Origin: Candidatus Kuenenia stuttgartensis
Lineage (GTDB): Bacteria; Gemmatimonadota; Gemmatimonadetes; Gemmatimonadales; Gemmatimonadaceae
Assembly: GCA_943330235.2 (NCBI GenBank)
Contig: CALQGY020000015.1
Span: 1-49,214 of the forward strand
DNA: 49,214 nt
Reading direction: 5' to 3'
Shown one piece after another: positions 1-8,734 of the stretch. Below the pieces are notes generated by a model. That model ran no database searches. It was given only the letters and a program-made list of their open reading frames with translations, and had not been told where the DNA came from. Position 1 is the first letter of the stretch, and each line of letters starts with the position of its first letter. Position numbers and translations under genes: made by a program.

Positions 1-391
1 GATGGGGTTTGAGCCAAGCGTCCATTCGTGACCCAGTATTTCGTGGGTCGTTTCCCGGCTGTTTTCCTGCTGTTTCCATCCCCTTCCGCGCGTTTCCGTG
101 CAAGGCCGTTCCGACGCCCACGACGCCATCACAGCTACATCCAAAAAATGTGCGGTTAGTGATGCTATAGTGGCGTGTAAATGACTCGTATATAAATCGA
201 TTTTAGCGCGTGAATCGGTTCTAGGCCATTCCGAGCTCGCAGGCCCACCGCGACACCATTGAACTTTTTGACGTTGGCGGGGTCACCACAGCGGCGATTC
301 ATGGACAGATTGCAGCCGACGTACTGCCGAACACCAATCGTCCGCGCACGAACGTCTTATATAGATGTACACTCTCAAGAGGAGGCCTCGC
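1..391. other. Left-edge region without a confident gene
   Basis: I see no convincing complete gene here. The first 80 bases on the minus strand are open in two frames (one with an ATG at 79-77), so the 5' end of a divergent gene leaving the window is possible but unsupported. Bases 50-110 are pyrimidine-rich with several spaced copies of GTTTCC. Around 160-215 the sequence is AT-richer than its surroundings and includes CTATAGT, which could be a -10 element for the SIMPL gene downstream, though no good -35 element is paired with it. Confidence 0.4.
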
Positions 392-1141
392 ATGACTCGT
401 TCTTCGTCGAACCGCCGGCACTCGTCCGCAATCGCCGCCGCTGCCATGCTGCTCAGTTCGACCGGAGCATTAGGCGCCCAGGCCGCTCCAAGCAGCACCA
501 CCCCGCCACAGATTTCGGTCTCCGCACGCGGTGAAATCTCCGTCGCGCCCGACCGCGCGCGCGTCCAACTCGGCGTCGAAACCCAAGGGAAGACCGCCGC
601 CGCCGCGTCCGCCGAAAACAACCGCAAGCAGACCGCCATCCTCGCGGCCCTAAAGGCACTCGGCATTGCGCCCACCCAAATCACCACCCTCGGCTTCAAC
701 GTCTCGCCCATGCAGCGATACGACGAAAAGGAACGCCGCGTCGTGATCGACGGCTATCAGGTCGCGAACATCGTCCAGGTCGTCACCGATAAGATGGATC
801 AGACCGGGCCCATCATCGATGCGGCGCTCGCGGCCGGGTCCAACCGAGTGGCCGGTCTCGACTTTCTCGTGAAGGACCCCTCCAAATCCCGCGATGCCGC
901 ACTGGCGCAAGCCGTCGAGTCCGCACGCCATCAGGCAGAGGTGGCCGCCAAAGCCGCCGGCGGCGCGCTTGGCGATTTGCTCGATATCACCGTGAACGAG
1001 TTCGATCAGCCGCAGCCACGCCCCATGATGGTCATGGCCATGGCTCGTTCGGCCGCAGACGCCGCGCCCCCAACGCCGATTAGCGAAGGGATGACCAGCG
1101 TCGCCGTCAGCGTGAGCACCCGGTGGAGATTCATCCGCTAG
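392..1141 (+). CDS. SIMPL (DUF541) domain periplasmic protein
   Basis: 249-residue secreted protein. Residues 1 to about 31 form a signal peptide: a basic start, an alanine/leucine-rich core and a likely cut after Ala-Gln-Ala. The rest matches the SIMPL/DUF541 fold, opening with the typical ISVSARGEISVAPDRARV segment and continuing with a repeated alpha/beta pattern and a conserved GYQVAN stretch. The molecular role of this family in bacteria is poorly defined; members are oxidative-stress or envelope-associated proteins. The start at 392 is preferred over an in-frame ATG at 365 because AAGAGGAGG lies just upstream of 392 and the signal peptide then begins normally. It stands alone, and the next gene (parA) is 285 bases away. 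Confidence 0.85.
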   Translation: MTRSSSNRRHSSAIAAAAMLLSSTGALGAQAAPSSTTPPQISVSARGEISVAPDRARVQLGVETQGKTAAAASAENNRKQTAILAALKALGIAPTQITTLGFNVSPMQRYDEKERRVVIDGYQVANIVQVVTDKMDQTGPIIDAALAAGSNRVAGLDFLVKDPSKSRDAALAQAVESARHQAEVAAKAAGGALGDLLDITVNEFDQPQPRPMMVMAMARSAADAAPPTPISEGMTSVAVSVSTRWRFIR

Positions 1142-1166
1142 CCCCGATCAGCCTGCTCCACACCGC

Positions 1167-1182
1167 TGTTGCACGTGCAACG
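1167..1182. promoter_or_regulatory. Degenerate parS-like palindrome
   Basis: TGTTGCACGTGCAACG keeps the CACGTG core and a 14-base perfect palindrome, and matches 13 of 16 positions of the parS consensus TGTTTCACGTGAAACA. The two arm changes are symmetric. It lies 95 bases upstream of a better parS match and in front of parAB. It may be a secondary ParB site or a coincidental E-box-like palindrome. Confidence 0.4.
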
Positions 1183-1261
1183 CCGTGATCCTCGTACTCG
1201 GACACGGCGTTTCGCACGTCTGAGAGCACCAACCGGCGCTCACAAATGGAGTTTCCAACAC

Positions 1262-1277
1262 TGTTCCACGTGAAACG
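1262..1277. promoter_or_regulatory. parS: parS centromere site
   Basis: TGTTCCACGTGAAACG matches 14 of 16 positions of the conserved bacterial parS palindrome TGTTTCACGTGAAACA, including the full right half except the last base. It sits 150 bases upstream of parA. This is the usual place for a parS copy, where ParB loads and spreads using CTP. Confidence 0.8.
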
Positions 1278-1426
1278 GTGGAGAACCCTCTTTCGGCATG
1301 GTACGGCGGTGGCGCCTGCCATATACTTCGCCTCCCGATCGCCACCTCCGGAACGACCACGGCACCCCCGTGGCACGACCTCAGGCGTCGACTCCAGCCT
1401 GTGCCCTCCAACGAATCGTGCTGCCC

Positions 1427-2269
1427 GTGGGCCGTATACTCGCCATCGCCAATCAGAAGGGTGGAGTCGGCAAGACGACCACCGCCGTGAACCTCGCCGC
1501 GTCGCTCGCCGTCGCTGAAGAACGCGTCCTCCTCGTGGACGCCGATCCGCAGGGCAACGCGACCAGCGGCTGCGGCCTCGCGAGAGAGACGTTCAAAGCC
1601 ACCACCTACGACGTGTTGATCGGCGAGGCAAACTTCGACGACGCCATCGTCCGAGGCGTGCAGTTCCGCCAGCTCGATATCATGCCCGCCACGCCAGACC
1701 TGGCCGGCGCGGAAGTGGAGCTCGTCGATGATCCAGAGCGCGTCATGCGCATGCGGCACGTCCTCGATCCCATTCGGGATCGGTACGACTACATCATCAT
1801 CGACTGCCCACCGTCGCTGACCCTCATCACACTCAACATGCTGGTGGCCGCCGATGCCCTCGTCATCCCCCTGCAGTGCGAGTACTTCGCGCTCGAAGGG
1901 CTGTCGCAGCTCATGGCCACCGTGCAACGCGTCCAGGAAGCGCTCAACCCGGCCCTGCACGTCGACAGTGTGCTGCTGACCATGTACGACGCCCGCCTCA
2001 ATCTGTCGCGCCAAGTCGCCAGCGACGCACGCGAACACTTCGGGGATCGCGTCTTCAAGACCGTGGTACCGAGAAACATCCGGCTCGCCGAAGCGCCCAG
2101 CTTCGGAAAGCCCATCATCGTCTATGACGTCGCCTCCATCGGCGCGCAGGCCTATATGTCGGTCGCGCGAGAGCTCCTAGCGCGCGACAAGGCGCCAGCA
2201 CACGCTGAGCTGTCGTCCCCTCCGTCGATAACACCCGAATCGCCGGACACGCCGTCGGAGCCCGCATGA
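1427..2269 (+). CDS. parA: Chromosome-partitioning ATPase ParA (Soj)
   Basis: 280-residue ParA/MinD-type ATPase that moves ParB-parS complexes along the nucleoid. The deviant Walker A motif KGGVGKTT is at residues 11-18, the VDADPQGN motif at about 37-44 and the IIDCPPS motif at 124-130. The length fits chromosomal ParA. The GTG at 1427 places the motif about ten residues from the N-terminus, as in the family. A GTG at 1418 is an alternative, and the open frame back to 1298 adds an unconserved arginine-rich leader. The stop overlaps the parB start by four bases (ATGA), so the two are translationally coupled. A parS site lies just upstream. Confidence 0.93.
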   Translation: MGRILAIANQKGGVGKTTTAVNLAASLAVAEERVLLVDADPQGNATSGCGLARETFKATTYDVLIGEANFDDAIVRGVQFRQLDIMPATPDLAGAEVELVDDPERVMRMRHVLDPIRDRYDYIIIDCPPSLTLITLNMLVAADALVIPLQCEYFALEGLSQLMATVQRVQEALNPALHVDSVLLTMYDARLNLSRQVASDAREHFGDRVFKTVVPRNIRLAEAPSFGKPIIVYDVASIGAQAYMSVARELLARDKAPAHAELSSPPSITPESPDTPSEPA

Positions 2270-3228
2270 ATCCGCCGGAACCCGCGCGTCGGCTGGGGCG
2301 CGGACTCGACGCGCTACTCGCGCGACGCGACCCACCGAGAACCGAAGCCTCCAGCGCCGCACCCAAAGACGCCGGCGAGTCCACGGTCGTGGCGCCCGAA
2401 CCAGCGAGTGCGCTGCAGACCCTGCAGATCTCGCAGATTCGCGCCAATCCATACCAGCCGCGAAAAGAATTCCACCCCGAAGACCTCGCCGACCTCGAAT
2501 CAAGCCTCAAGGTCAGCGGCCTCCTGCAGCCCATCACCGTTCGCCCCGCGCCCAACGGATCTGGCTACGAACTCATCGCCGGTGAGCGCCGCTTCCGCGC
2601 CGCCACGCGACTGGGCTGGAAAGAGATCCCCGCCATCGTCAGAGAGACGGACGACCAGACGCTCCTGACCTTGGCGATGGTCGAGAACCTGCAGCGCGCC
2701 GATCTCGATCCGGTCGAAGAAGCCGATGGGTACTTCCGGCTCATGGAAGAGTTCCAGCTCTCGCAGCAGGAAGTCGCGGACGTCGTTGGCAAAGACCGAT
2801 CGACCGTAGCCAATGCCCTCCGCCTCCGACAACTGCCGGCCGCCGTCCGACGACTGCTGCAGGAGAAACAACTCTCGGCCGGACACGCCCGCGCCCTGCT
2901 GGCGCTAGGCTCAGAACGCGCCATTACCGATCTCGCTCGCGAGGTCGCGGCCAACGGACTCTCGGTACGCGAGGTCGAACGCCGCGTACAGATCGGGCGC
3001 CCAAAGCCGCCGGCCTCAGGCCGAAAGAGCGCAGCCGCTGCAGCCACACCGGCCGGCGCCTCCAGCGCCGAAGTCCGACGCATCGAAGAACTGCTGCGCA
3101 ATAAGCTCCAAACCGGGGTACAGATCCATCTCACCGCAAAGGATCGCGGCGAGCTCCGAATTGCGTTCTTTTCCAACGATGATCTCGAGCGACTCCTCGA
3201 AGTACTCGGCGTTCGAATCGACCAATAG
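2266..3228 (+). CDS. parB: Chromosome-partitioning protein ParB (Spo0J)
   Basis: 320-residue ParB. The N-terminus has the LGRGLDALL motif that contacts ParA. The CTP-binding ParB/Srx domain includes NPYQPRKEF (61-69) and the GERRFRA box (106-112). A helix-turn-helix region around 165-190 ([20 protein letters not shown]) recognises parS. An alanine/proline-rich linker at about 245-265 leads to the C-terminal dimerisation domain. All expected elements are present and the length is normal. It is coupled to parA by a 4-base overlap. No terminator is visible before the next gene, 39 bases downstream. Confidence 0.95.
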   Translation: MNPPEPARRLGRGLDALLARRDPPRTEASSAAPKDAGESTVVAPEPASALQTLQISQIRANPYQPRKEFHPEDLADLESSLKVSGLLQPITVRPAPNGSGYELIAGERRFRAATRLGWKEIPAIVRETDDQTLLTLAMVENLQRADLDPVEEADGYFRLMEEFQLSQQEVADVVGKDRSTVANALRLRQLPAAVRRLLQEKQLSAGHARALLALGSERAITDLAREVAANGLSVREVERRVQIGRPKPPASGRKSAAAAATPAGASSAEVRRIEELLRNKLQTGVQIHLTAKDRGELRIAFFSNDDLERLLEVLGVRIDQ

Positions 3229-3267
3229 CGTAATAAAGACACCACTATCAGGACACCAACAAGACAT

Positions 3268-4332
3268 ATGAGCATCAGTATGATCAAGAAAGGCATAAAA
3301 GCCGTAGCCGTGCTTGGCGCCACGCTCCTCGTGGCCTGCGGAGGGAAGTCTGAGGCCACGGCTGACTCCGGAACCGCCACCGCTGCCGCCGGCGGACCCG
3401 CCAAGATGCGCGTCGCCCTCCTCACCCCAGGACCGATCTCCGATCAGGCCTGGAATGGCGGTGCCTACGAAGGACTCGTCGCCCTCCGCGATTCGCTCGG
3501 CGCCGAGATCTCGCATATCCAGACCAAGACCCCCGCCGAGTTCGAGGAGAACTTTCGCCAGTACGGCGCGCAGGGGTACACCATGGTCTTCGGTCACGGC
3601 TTCGAATTCCAAGACGCCGCCGTGCGCGTAGCCCCATCGTACCCGAAGACGCTCTACATCGTGACCTCAGGTCGCGTCACGGGAAAGAACGTCGCCGGTA
3701 TCAGCTTCGCCTTCGAGGAAGCGTCGTACCAGGCCGGCATGATCGCCGGCGCCACCACCAAGACCAACACCATCGGCATGATTGGCGGCACAGAATTGCC
3801 TCCCGTCAAAACCAGCTTCCGCGCCTTCGAACTCGGCGCGAAGTCGGTCAATCCGAAAATCACCGTGCTCACGTCGTACATCGGCAACTGGGACGATGTC
3901 AGCGCCGGCAAGGAACAAGCCCTCGCACAGATCGCCCGAGGAGCCGACGTCATTTTTCAAAACGCGGACGCCGCCGGTCTCGGCATCTTCCAAGCCGCAC
4001 GCGACAAGAAGGTCTACGCCTTCGGCGCCAACGCCAACCAGAATGCCGTCGCACCCGAGGTCATTCTGGGAAGCGTGGTGATCGATCTCCCCAAAGCCTT
4101 CTTGCTCATCGGGCGCGAAGTGCAGTCGGGGGCGTTCGAGGGCCGCGTGATCAATCTCGGTGTGAAGGACGACGTGGTGCGATTGGTCATGAATCCGCAG
4201 CTCGCCGCGAAAATCTCACCGGCCATCATGGCCCAATCCGACTCTGTTGGGGCGATGCTCAAAGCCGGTACCTTTCGCGCCCTCGACGCCTTACTGAAGG
4301 GCGGCGACACCGCAAAGCCCATAACGCCATGA
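3268..4332 (+). CDS. BMP-family substrate-binding lipoprotein of a nucleoside-type ABC importer
   Basis: 354-residue lipoprotein. The signal peptide ends in the lipobox LVAC with the lipidated Cys at 24, followed by a Gly/Ser/Ala linker. The mature part has the basic membrane protein (BMP/Med) fold: LLTPGPISDQAWNGGAYEGL near the start, and FGHGFEFQDAA and GMIGGTELPPV in the middle. BMP proteins bind purine nucleosides or related ligands and deliver them to RbsA/NupO-like importers, which fits the ATPase and two permeases downstream. An ATG at 3280 is an alternative start. The stop overlaps the next gene by 4 bases. Confidence 0.88.
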   Translation: MSISMIKKGIKAVAVLGATLLVACGGKSEATADSGTATAAAGGPAKMRVALLTPGPISDQAWNGGAYEGLVALRDSLGAEISHIQTKTPAEFEENFRQYGAQGYTMVFGHGFEFQDAAVRVAPSYPKTLYIVTSGRVTGKNVAGISFAFEEASYQAGMIAGATTKTNTIGMIGGTELPPVKTSFRAFELGAKSVNPKITVLTSYIGNWDDVSAGKEQALAQIARGADVIFQNADAAGLGIFQAARDKKVYAFGANANQNAVAPEVILGSVVIDLPKAFLLIGREVQSGAFEGRVINLGVKDDVVRLVMNPQLAAKISPAIMAQSDSVGAMLKAGTFRALDALLKGGDTAKPITP

Positions 4333-5138
4333 CCGCTGTGCACGAGTCCGACCAGCCGACTCGATCCGTCCCGCTGCGCGATGTGGTGGCAGCACTCGAT
4401 CTCGAGCTGCGGACCACGGAGATCCCCGACTACAGTGGCGCGGTAAACGGACTGCAAGTCGCCAACGATGGCCACGTCACCCGCATCGCTGTAGCCGTCG
4501 ATGCGTCGATGGCCGCCGTGTCCGAAGCCGCGATCACCAAGGCAGACCTGCTCATCGTGCACCACGGCCTGTTCTGGGGTGGTGTGCAACCCATCGTCGG
4601 CACGATCTACAACAAGCAGCGCACCCTGCTCACGAATAACATCGCCGTCTACAGCACACACCTGCCGCTCGATGCGCACCCGCGCCTCGGCAACAATGTG
4701 CGGCTGGCCGAAGCCTTGGGGCTGAGCGTGCAGCGCGGCTTTGGGCGCTACAAAAACATCGATATCGCCGTGGCCGGCGACTGCGACGAATCGGCCGGCG
4801 TGCTGGTCGATCGGGCACGTGCGTTCGCGGCGCGTTATGGCGGCTCCGTGCGCACCTCCATGCCAGTCGACGGGCGCCGTACCAAACGATGGGCCATCGT
4901 CTCGGGTGGCGGCGCGTCAACGGAGACCTTGCGCGAGGCGCGTGAGCGCGGCATCGACACGCTCATCGTGGGCGAAGGGCCGCACCATACCACCGTCGAA
5001 GCGCAGGACAACGATCTCCTGATTATCTACGCCGGACACTACGCCACGGAAACGCTCGGTGTTCAAGCGCTCGGTGCCTGGCTGGAAACACGCTTCGGAA
5101 TGCCCTGGAGCTTTCTGCACTTACCCACCGGGTCGTGA
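4329..5138 (+). CDS. Nif3-like dinuclear metal-centre protein
   Basis: 269-residue member of the Nif3/YbgI (DUF34) family, which forms hexameric toroids with a dinuclear metal site. Visible family motifs are YSGAVNGLQVAN near 35-46, the metal-binding LIVHHGLFWG at about 75-84, THLPLDAHP near 115, GGGAS near 195 and the C-terminal GHYATE metal motif. The biochemical role of the family is debated (GTP cyclohydrolase I-like hydrolase or metal homeostasis). It is coupled by 4-base overlaps to both the BMP lipoprotein before it and the ABC ATPase after it, so it is co-translated with the nucleoside importer. Confidence 0.9.
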   Translation: MTAVHESDQPTRSVPLRDVVAALDLELRTTEIPDYSGAVNGLQVANDGHVTRIAVAVDASMAAVSEAAITKADLLIVHHGLFWGGVQPIVGTIYNKQRTLLTNNIAVYSTHLPLDAHPRLGNNVRLAEALGLSVQRGFGRYKNIDIAVAGDCDESAGVLVDRARAFAARYGGSVRTSMPVDGRRTKRWAIVSGGGASTETLREARERGIDTLIVGEGPHHTTVEAQDNDLLIIYAGHYATETLGVQALGAWLETRFGMPWSFLHLPTGS

Positions 5139-6649
5139 CATCGCAACACGCGGGGGCGCCCATGCTCTCGCTGGAGCATATCACGCGCCGCTTTGGCCCG
5201 GTCGTTGCCGTCGACGACGCACAGTTCACCGTGCGACCGGGCACCGTGCATGCATTGCTGGGTGAAAACGGCGCCGGAAAATCCACGCTCATGCGCATCG
5301 CGTTCGGTCTGCTGACCGCCGACCGTGGTGAGATGCGCTGGAACGGCGCGCCCGTGCGATTGACGTCACCGGGTGCCGCGCTCGCGATGGGAATCGGCAT
5401 GGTGCATCAGCACTTCACGCTCGTACCGGCCATGACCGTGGCGGAAAACGTCGCGCTGGGCGGACATGGGCGATTCCATCCCGTCGAGGCAGCCGCGCGT
5501 GTTCGTGAGGTCGCCGCACGCGCCGGACTCGTCATCGATCCCGACGCGCCGGTGCATACACTCGGCATCGGGGCGCAGCAACGCTGCGAGATCGTCAAGG
5601 CGCTCGCCCGCGATGTGCAGCTACTCATCCTCGATGAACCCACCGCCGTGCTGGCGCCCCAGGAAGCCGCCGAGCTGCTGGCATGGATGCGGGACTTCGT
5701 GTCGAGCGGGCGGGCGATCGTGCTCATTACGCATAAGCTGCGCGACGCACTGGCCGTCGCCGATGATGTCACCGTCTTGCGACGCGGACAGACGGTCCTC
5801 ACCGCGCCGGCGCGCGAGACAACGCAGGACGCCTTACGTGAAGCCATGGTGGGCATCATGGTGGGCGTCGATGAATTGGCCCGTGCCGGCTCGATCATCA
5901 CCACGGCGCGCGACCAACACACCGTGACGACCGAGCGTTCCGTTCCGGCCGCATCCGACATGGTGATCGCGCTCGAACACGTCCACGTGGCTGATGCAAA
6001 CGGCACCGCCCGATTGCGCGACGTATCGATGGGCGTACGGGCCGGCGAGATCGTCGGCATCGCCGCCGTCGAAGGCGCTGGGCAGTATGAACTCCTGCGT
6101 GTGCTTGCTGGACGGCTTGAGCCACAACGCGGCCACGTTACACGGCCGACACGGATCGGGTTCGTACCGGAAGATCGTCATCGCGATGCGCTGCTGCTGG
6201 ACGCACCACTGGACGAAAACATCGCGCTGCGAGGAGCGGGCGCACGTCGAGGACGGATGCCGTGGCGCGCGCTGCGCGAGGCGACCGGCGCCCTGTTGTC
6301 GTTACGCGATGTGCGCGCGAGTGGACCACGCGCGATCGCGCGCGAGCTCTCCGGCGGTAACCAACAAAAGCTGGTGTTGGGGCGCGAACTCGCCGACCAT
6401 CCCCACGCCGTGATTGTCGAGAACCCCTCGCGCGGACTGGACTTTCACGCGACAGCGGCCGTGCAGCGTGCGCTGCGCGAGGCGCGTGATGCGGGCGCCG
6501 CGGTGGTCCTGTACTCCAGCGACCTCGACGAAATTCTGCTACTCGCCGATCGAGTCTTTGCGATGTGCGATGGACGGCTCATCGAAACCACCGGCGATCG
6601 CGACGCGGTCGGGCGGGCGATGCTCGGCGCCGCCGAAGCGCGGTTGTGA
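5135..6649 (+). CDS. ABC transporter ATP-binding protein, duplicated NBDs (nucleoside/simple-sugar type)
   Basis: 504-residue protein with two fused nucleotide-binding domains, as in RbsA/NupO/YufO. The first domain has Walker A GENGAGKST at 43-51, an atypical signature LGIGAQQR and Walker B LLILDEPTAVL. The second has a degenerate Walker A (VEGAGQYELL), a canonical signature ELSGGNQQK and Walker B VIVENPSRGLDF. This asymmetry is normal for the subfamily. The chosen GTG start overlaps the Nif3 stop by 4 bases; an ATG at 5162 directly before the domain is the alternative. It should energise the two permeases encoded next. Confidence 0.9.
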   Translation: MTSQHAGAPMLSLEHITRRFGPVVAVDDAQFTVRPGTVHALLGENGAGKSTLMRIAFGLLTADRGEMRWNGAPVRLTSPGAALAMGIGMVHQHFTLVPAMTVAENVALGGHGRFHPVEAAARVREVAARAGLVIDPDAPVHTLGIGAQQRCEIVKALARDVQLLILDEPTAVLAPQEAAELLAWMRDFVSSGRAIVLITHKLRDALAVADDVTVLRRGQTVLTAPARETTQDALREAMVGIMVGVDELARAGSIITTARDQHTVTTERSVPAASDMVIALEHVHVADANGTARLRDVSMGVRAGEIVGIAAVEGAGQYELLRVLAGRLEPQRGHVTRPTRIGFVPEDRHRDALLLDAPLDENIALRGAGARRGRMPWRALREATGALLSLRDVRASGPRAIARELSGGNQQKLVLGRELADHPHAVIVENPSRGLDFHATAAVQRALREARDAGAAVVLYSSDLDEILLLADRVFAMCDGRLIETTGDRDAVGRAMLGAAEARL

Positions 6650-7755
6650 CGTCAGTGCAAAGTCGGTCGCAGAGCCCAACGCGGGATGCAACGCGGAATG
6701 CAACGCGGGATGCAACGCGAAACGCCATTCAGGTACTGCTACGCGGCGGCGGGTTCGCGGTCATCGCGATCGCGGTGTTGTCCGCCGTGCTGGTGATCAC
6801 GGGTCACGCCCCGCTCCCTGCCCTCGCGGCGTTGGCGCGCGGGGCGTTCGGCTCTGGCTATGCTATCTCGTCAACGATCGTCCGCGCGGTGCCGCTCGCC
6901 CTCGCGGGGTTGGCGGTGGCGGTGGCATTTCGCGCTGGGCTGCTGAACATCGGTGCCGAAGGGCAGCTGTTGGTCGGAGCGTCCGTTGCGACCGCGACGG
7001 GTGCGCTGCTCGGTGACCGCTCGGCGCTCATTGCGCTGCCGATCATGCTGCTGAGCAGCATGGCCGCCGGCGCGGGGTGGGCATGGATCGCCGCCGAGCT
7101 CCGCCGACGGTTTGGGGTGCTGGAAGTCATCAGCACGATCATGCTCAACTTTATTGCCCTGTCGCTGACCGGATGGCTGGTGCGCGGTCCCCTGCAGGAG
7201 CCCACACGTATCTACCCGCAGTCGTCGACCCTCCCCCTCTCCCAGCAGCTGCCCACCCTCATCCCGGGTACGCGGGTGCATCTGGGACTGCTGCTCGCCG
7301 TGATGGCCGCGGCCGGATTGTGGTGGTGGCTTCGTGAGACCGCGAGCGGATTCCGCCTGCGTGCCGTGGGGGGGAATGCCTTCGCCGCGGCCAGCGCGGG
7401 AATGATCTCCATCTCACGCACGGCGCTCTGGGCGTTTCTGCTCTCGGGCGCGCTGGCCGGTCTGGCCGGTGGCGTGGAACTGACGGGCGTCACCTACGCG
7501 CTCTACGAAACGATGTCACCCGGATACGGCTACACGGCCATCGCGGTCGCGTTGCTGGCGCGGCTCAATCCGGCCGCCGTGCTGGGTACGGCCCTCTTGT
7601 TCGGCGCGCTCGAAGCGGGTGCCAGCGCCATGCAACGTGATGCCGCCGTTCCCAATGTCGTGGTCTCGGTGGTGGAGGCAGCGCTGATTCTTCTGGTCGT
7701 GGCCGCCGATCAGTGGCAGTCGCGCCGAGCGAACCGCGCAGAGGCGGGCGCATGA
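6646..7755 (+). CDS. ABC transporter permease (BMP/nucleoside family), first subunit
   Basis: 369-residue integral membrane protein of the BPD_transp_2 type. After a polar N-terminus of about 25 residues there are eight or more hydrophobic helices, including the family motif FRAGLLNIGAEGQLLVGA. The GTG at 6646 overlaps the ATPase stop by 4 bases (GTGA) and is preferred; the open frame continues upstream to 6565 inside the ATPase gene. The N-terminal tail is encoded by four 12-base tandem repeats (6678-6725), giving alternating DATR/NATR residues, an unusual cytoplasmic extension. It is probably the YufP/NupP equivalent. Confidence 0.88.
   Translation: MTSVQSRSQSPTRDATRNATRDATRNAIQVLLRGGGFAVIAIAVLSAVLVITGHAPLPALAALARGAFGSGYAISSTIVRAVPLALAGLAVAVAFRAGLLNIGAEGQLLVGASVATATGALLGDRSALIALPIMLLSSMAAGAGWAWIAAELRRRFGVLEVISTIMLNFIALSLTGWLVRGPLQEPTRIYPQSSTLPLSQQLPTLIPGTRVHLGLLLAVMAAAGLWWWLRETASGFRLRAVGGNAFAAASAGMISISRTALWAFLLSGALAGLAGGVELTGVTYALYETMSPGYGYTAIAVALLARLNPAAVLGTALLFGALEAGASAMQRDAAVPNVVVSVVEAALILLVVAADQWQSRRANRAEAGA
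6678..6725 (+). repeat. Four 12-base tandem repeats inside the permease gene
   Basis: The unit AACGCGGGATGC is repeated four times with one to three changes per copy. It stays in frame and encodes an (D/N)ATR repeat at the permease N-terminus. Copies 1 and 3 are identical. Confidence 0.9.
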
Positions 7756-8690
7756 TGGTGAGCGACGCGGTCATGAACGCCAGCGCCGTGGGCGGATTCC
7801 TTGAGGCGACGATGCGTTTCGCGACGCCATTGGCCTTCGCGGCGCTTGGCGAGTGCGTGAGTGAACGCGCAGGGGTGATCAACATCGGGCTGGAAGGATC
7901 GATCATCGCCGGTGCGCTTGGCGCGACCGTGGCGGCCGGCATCGCGGGCCCGGGCGTCGGATTCGCCGCCGGTGCCGTGGCCGGCGTGGCCATCGCACTG
8001 ATCTTCGCCGTCTTCACCGTCTGGATGCGAGCGGACCAGATCATCACCGGGACAGCGATCACCCTGCTGTCCCTCGGTCTGACCGGAACGCTGTATCGCA
8101 CCGTGTACGGCGTCAGCGGCGTGGCGCTGTCCACGCCGACCATCGGCGCGATCGCTATCCCGGGGCTTTCATCCATCCCGGTGGTGGGTCACGCGCTCTT
8201 CGCCCAACCCGGCTCGACCTACGCGCTGTATCTGCTCGCACCCGCCATCGCCTGGTGGATGGCCCGAACGCACAGCGGGTTGGCCACGCGGGCACTTGGC
8301 GAATCCCCGGAAGCCGCCATCGCGGCAGGCGTGCGACCGCGGCTGGTTCAGGGCGCGGCCGTTCTCTTCGCCGGAGGGATGGCCGGCATCGCGGGCGCCA
8401 CGCTCGTGCTCGCGCAGGCCGGCACCTTCGCCGAGGGGATGTCGGCCGGCCGCGGCTTCATCGCGATTGCCATTGTGGTGCTCGGTCGGTGGCGTCCGCT
8501 CGGCGTGGCGGGTGCGGCGCTCCTCTTCGGCGCGGCCAACGCGCTGCAGTCGCTGTTTCAGTCCATGGGCTGGACCCATGTTCCCTATCAGCTGTTTCTC
8601 GCCGTCCCCTATCTGCTGACGCTGCTGGTGCTGGCCGGTGCCAGCCGCCGCAGCGCCGCACCAGCCGCCCTCGGACGATCGACGTTGTAG
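7752..8690 (+). CDS. ABC transporter permease (BMP/nucleoside family), second subunit
   Basis: 312-residue permease that pairs with the preceding one. It carries the family motif CVSERAGVINIGLEGSIIAGA near residues 33-53 and about eight to ten hydrophobic helices. The ATG at 7752 overlaps the previous stop by 4 bases, completing an unbroken chain of coupled genes from the BMP lipoprotein onward. It is probably the YufQ/NupQ equivalent. Together the operon encodes binding protein, ATPase and two permeases for import of a nucleoside-like solute. Confidence 0.88.
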   Translation: MMVSDAVMNASAVGGFLEATMRFATPLAFAALGECVSERAGVINIGLEGSIIAGALGATVAAGIAGPGVGFAAGAVAGVAIALIFAVFTVWMRADQIITGTAITLLSLGLTGTLYRTVYGVSGVALSTPTIGAIAIPGLSSIPVVGHALFAQPGSTYALYLLAPAIAWWMARTHSGLATRALGESPEAAIAAGVRPRLVQGAAVLFAGGMAGIAGATLVLAQAGTFAEGMSAGRGFIAIAIVVLGRWRPLGVAGAALLFGAANALQSLFQSMGWTHVPYQLFLAVPYLLTLLVLAGASRRSAAPAALGRSTL

Positions 8691-8734
8691 CGAGTCGTGC
8701 CGTCACGGTCCCTCCCCTCTCCCATCGGGTGCTC

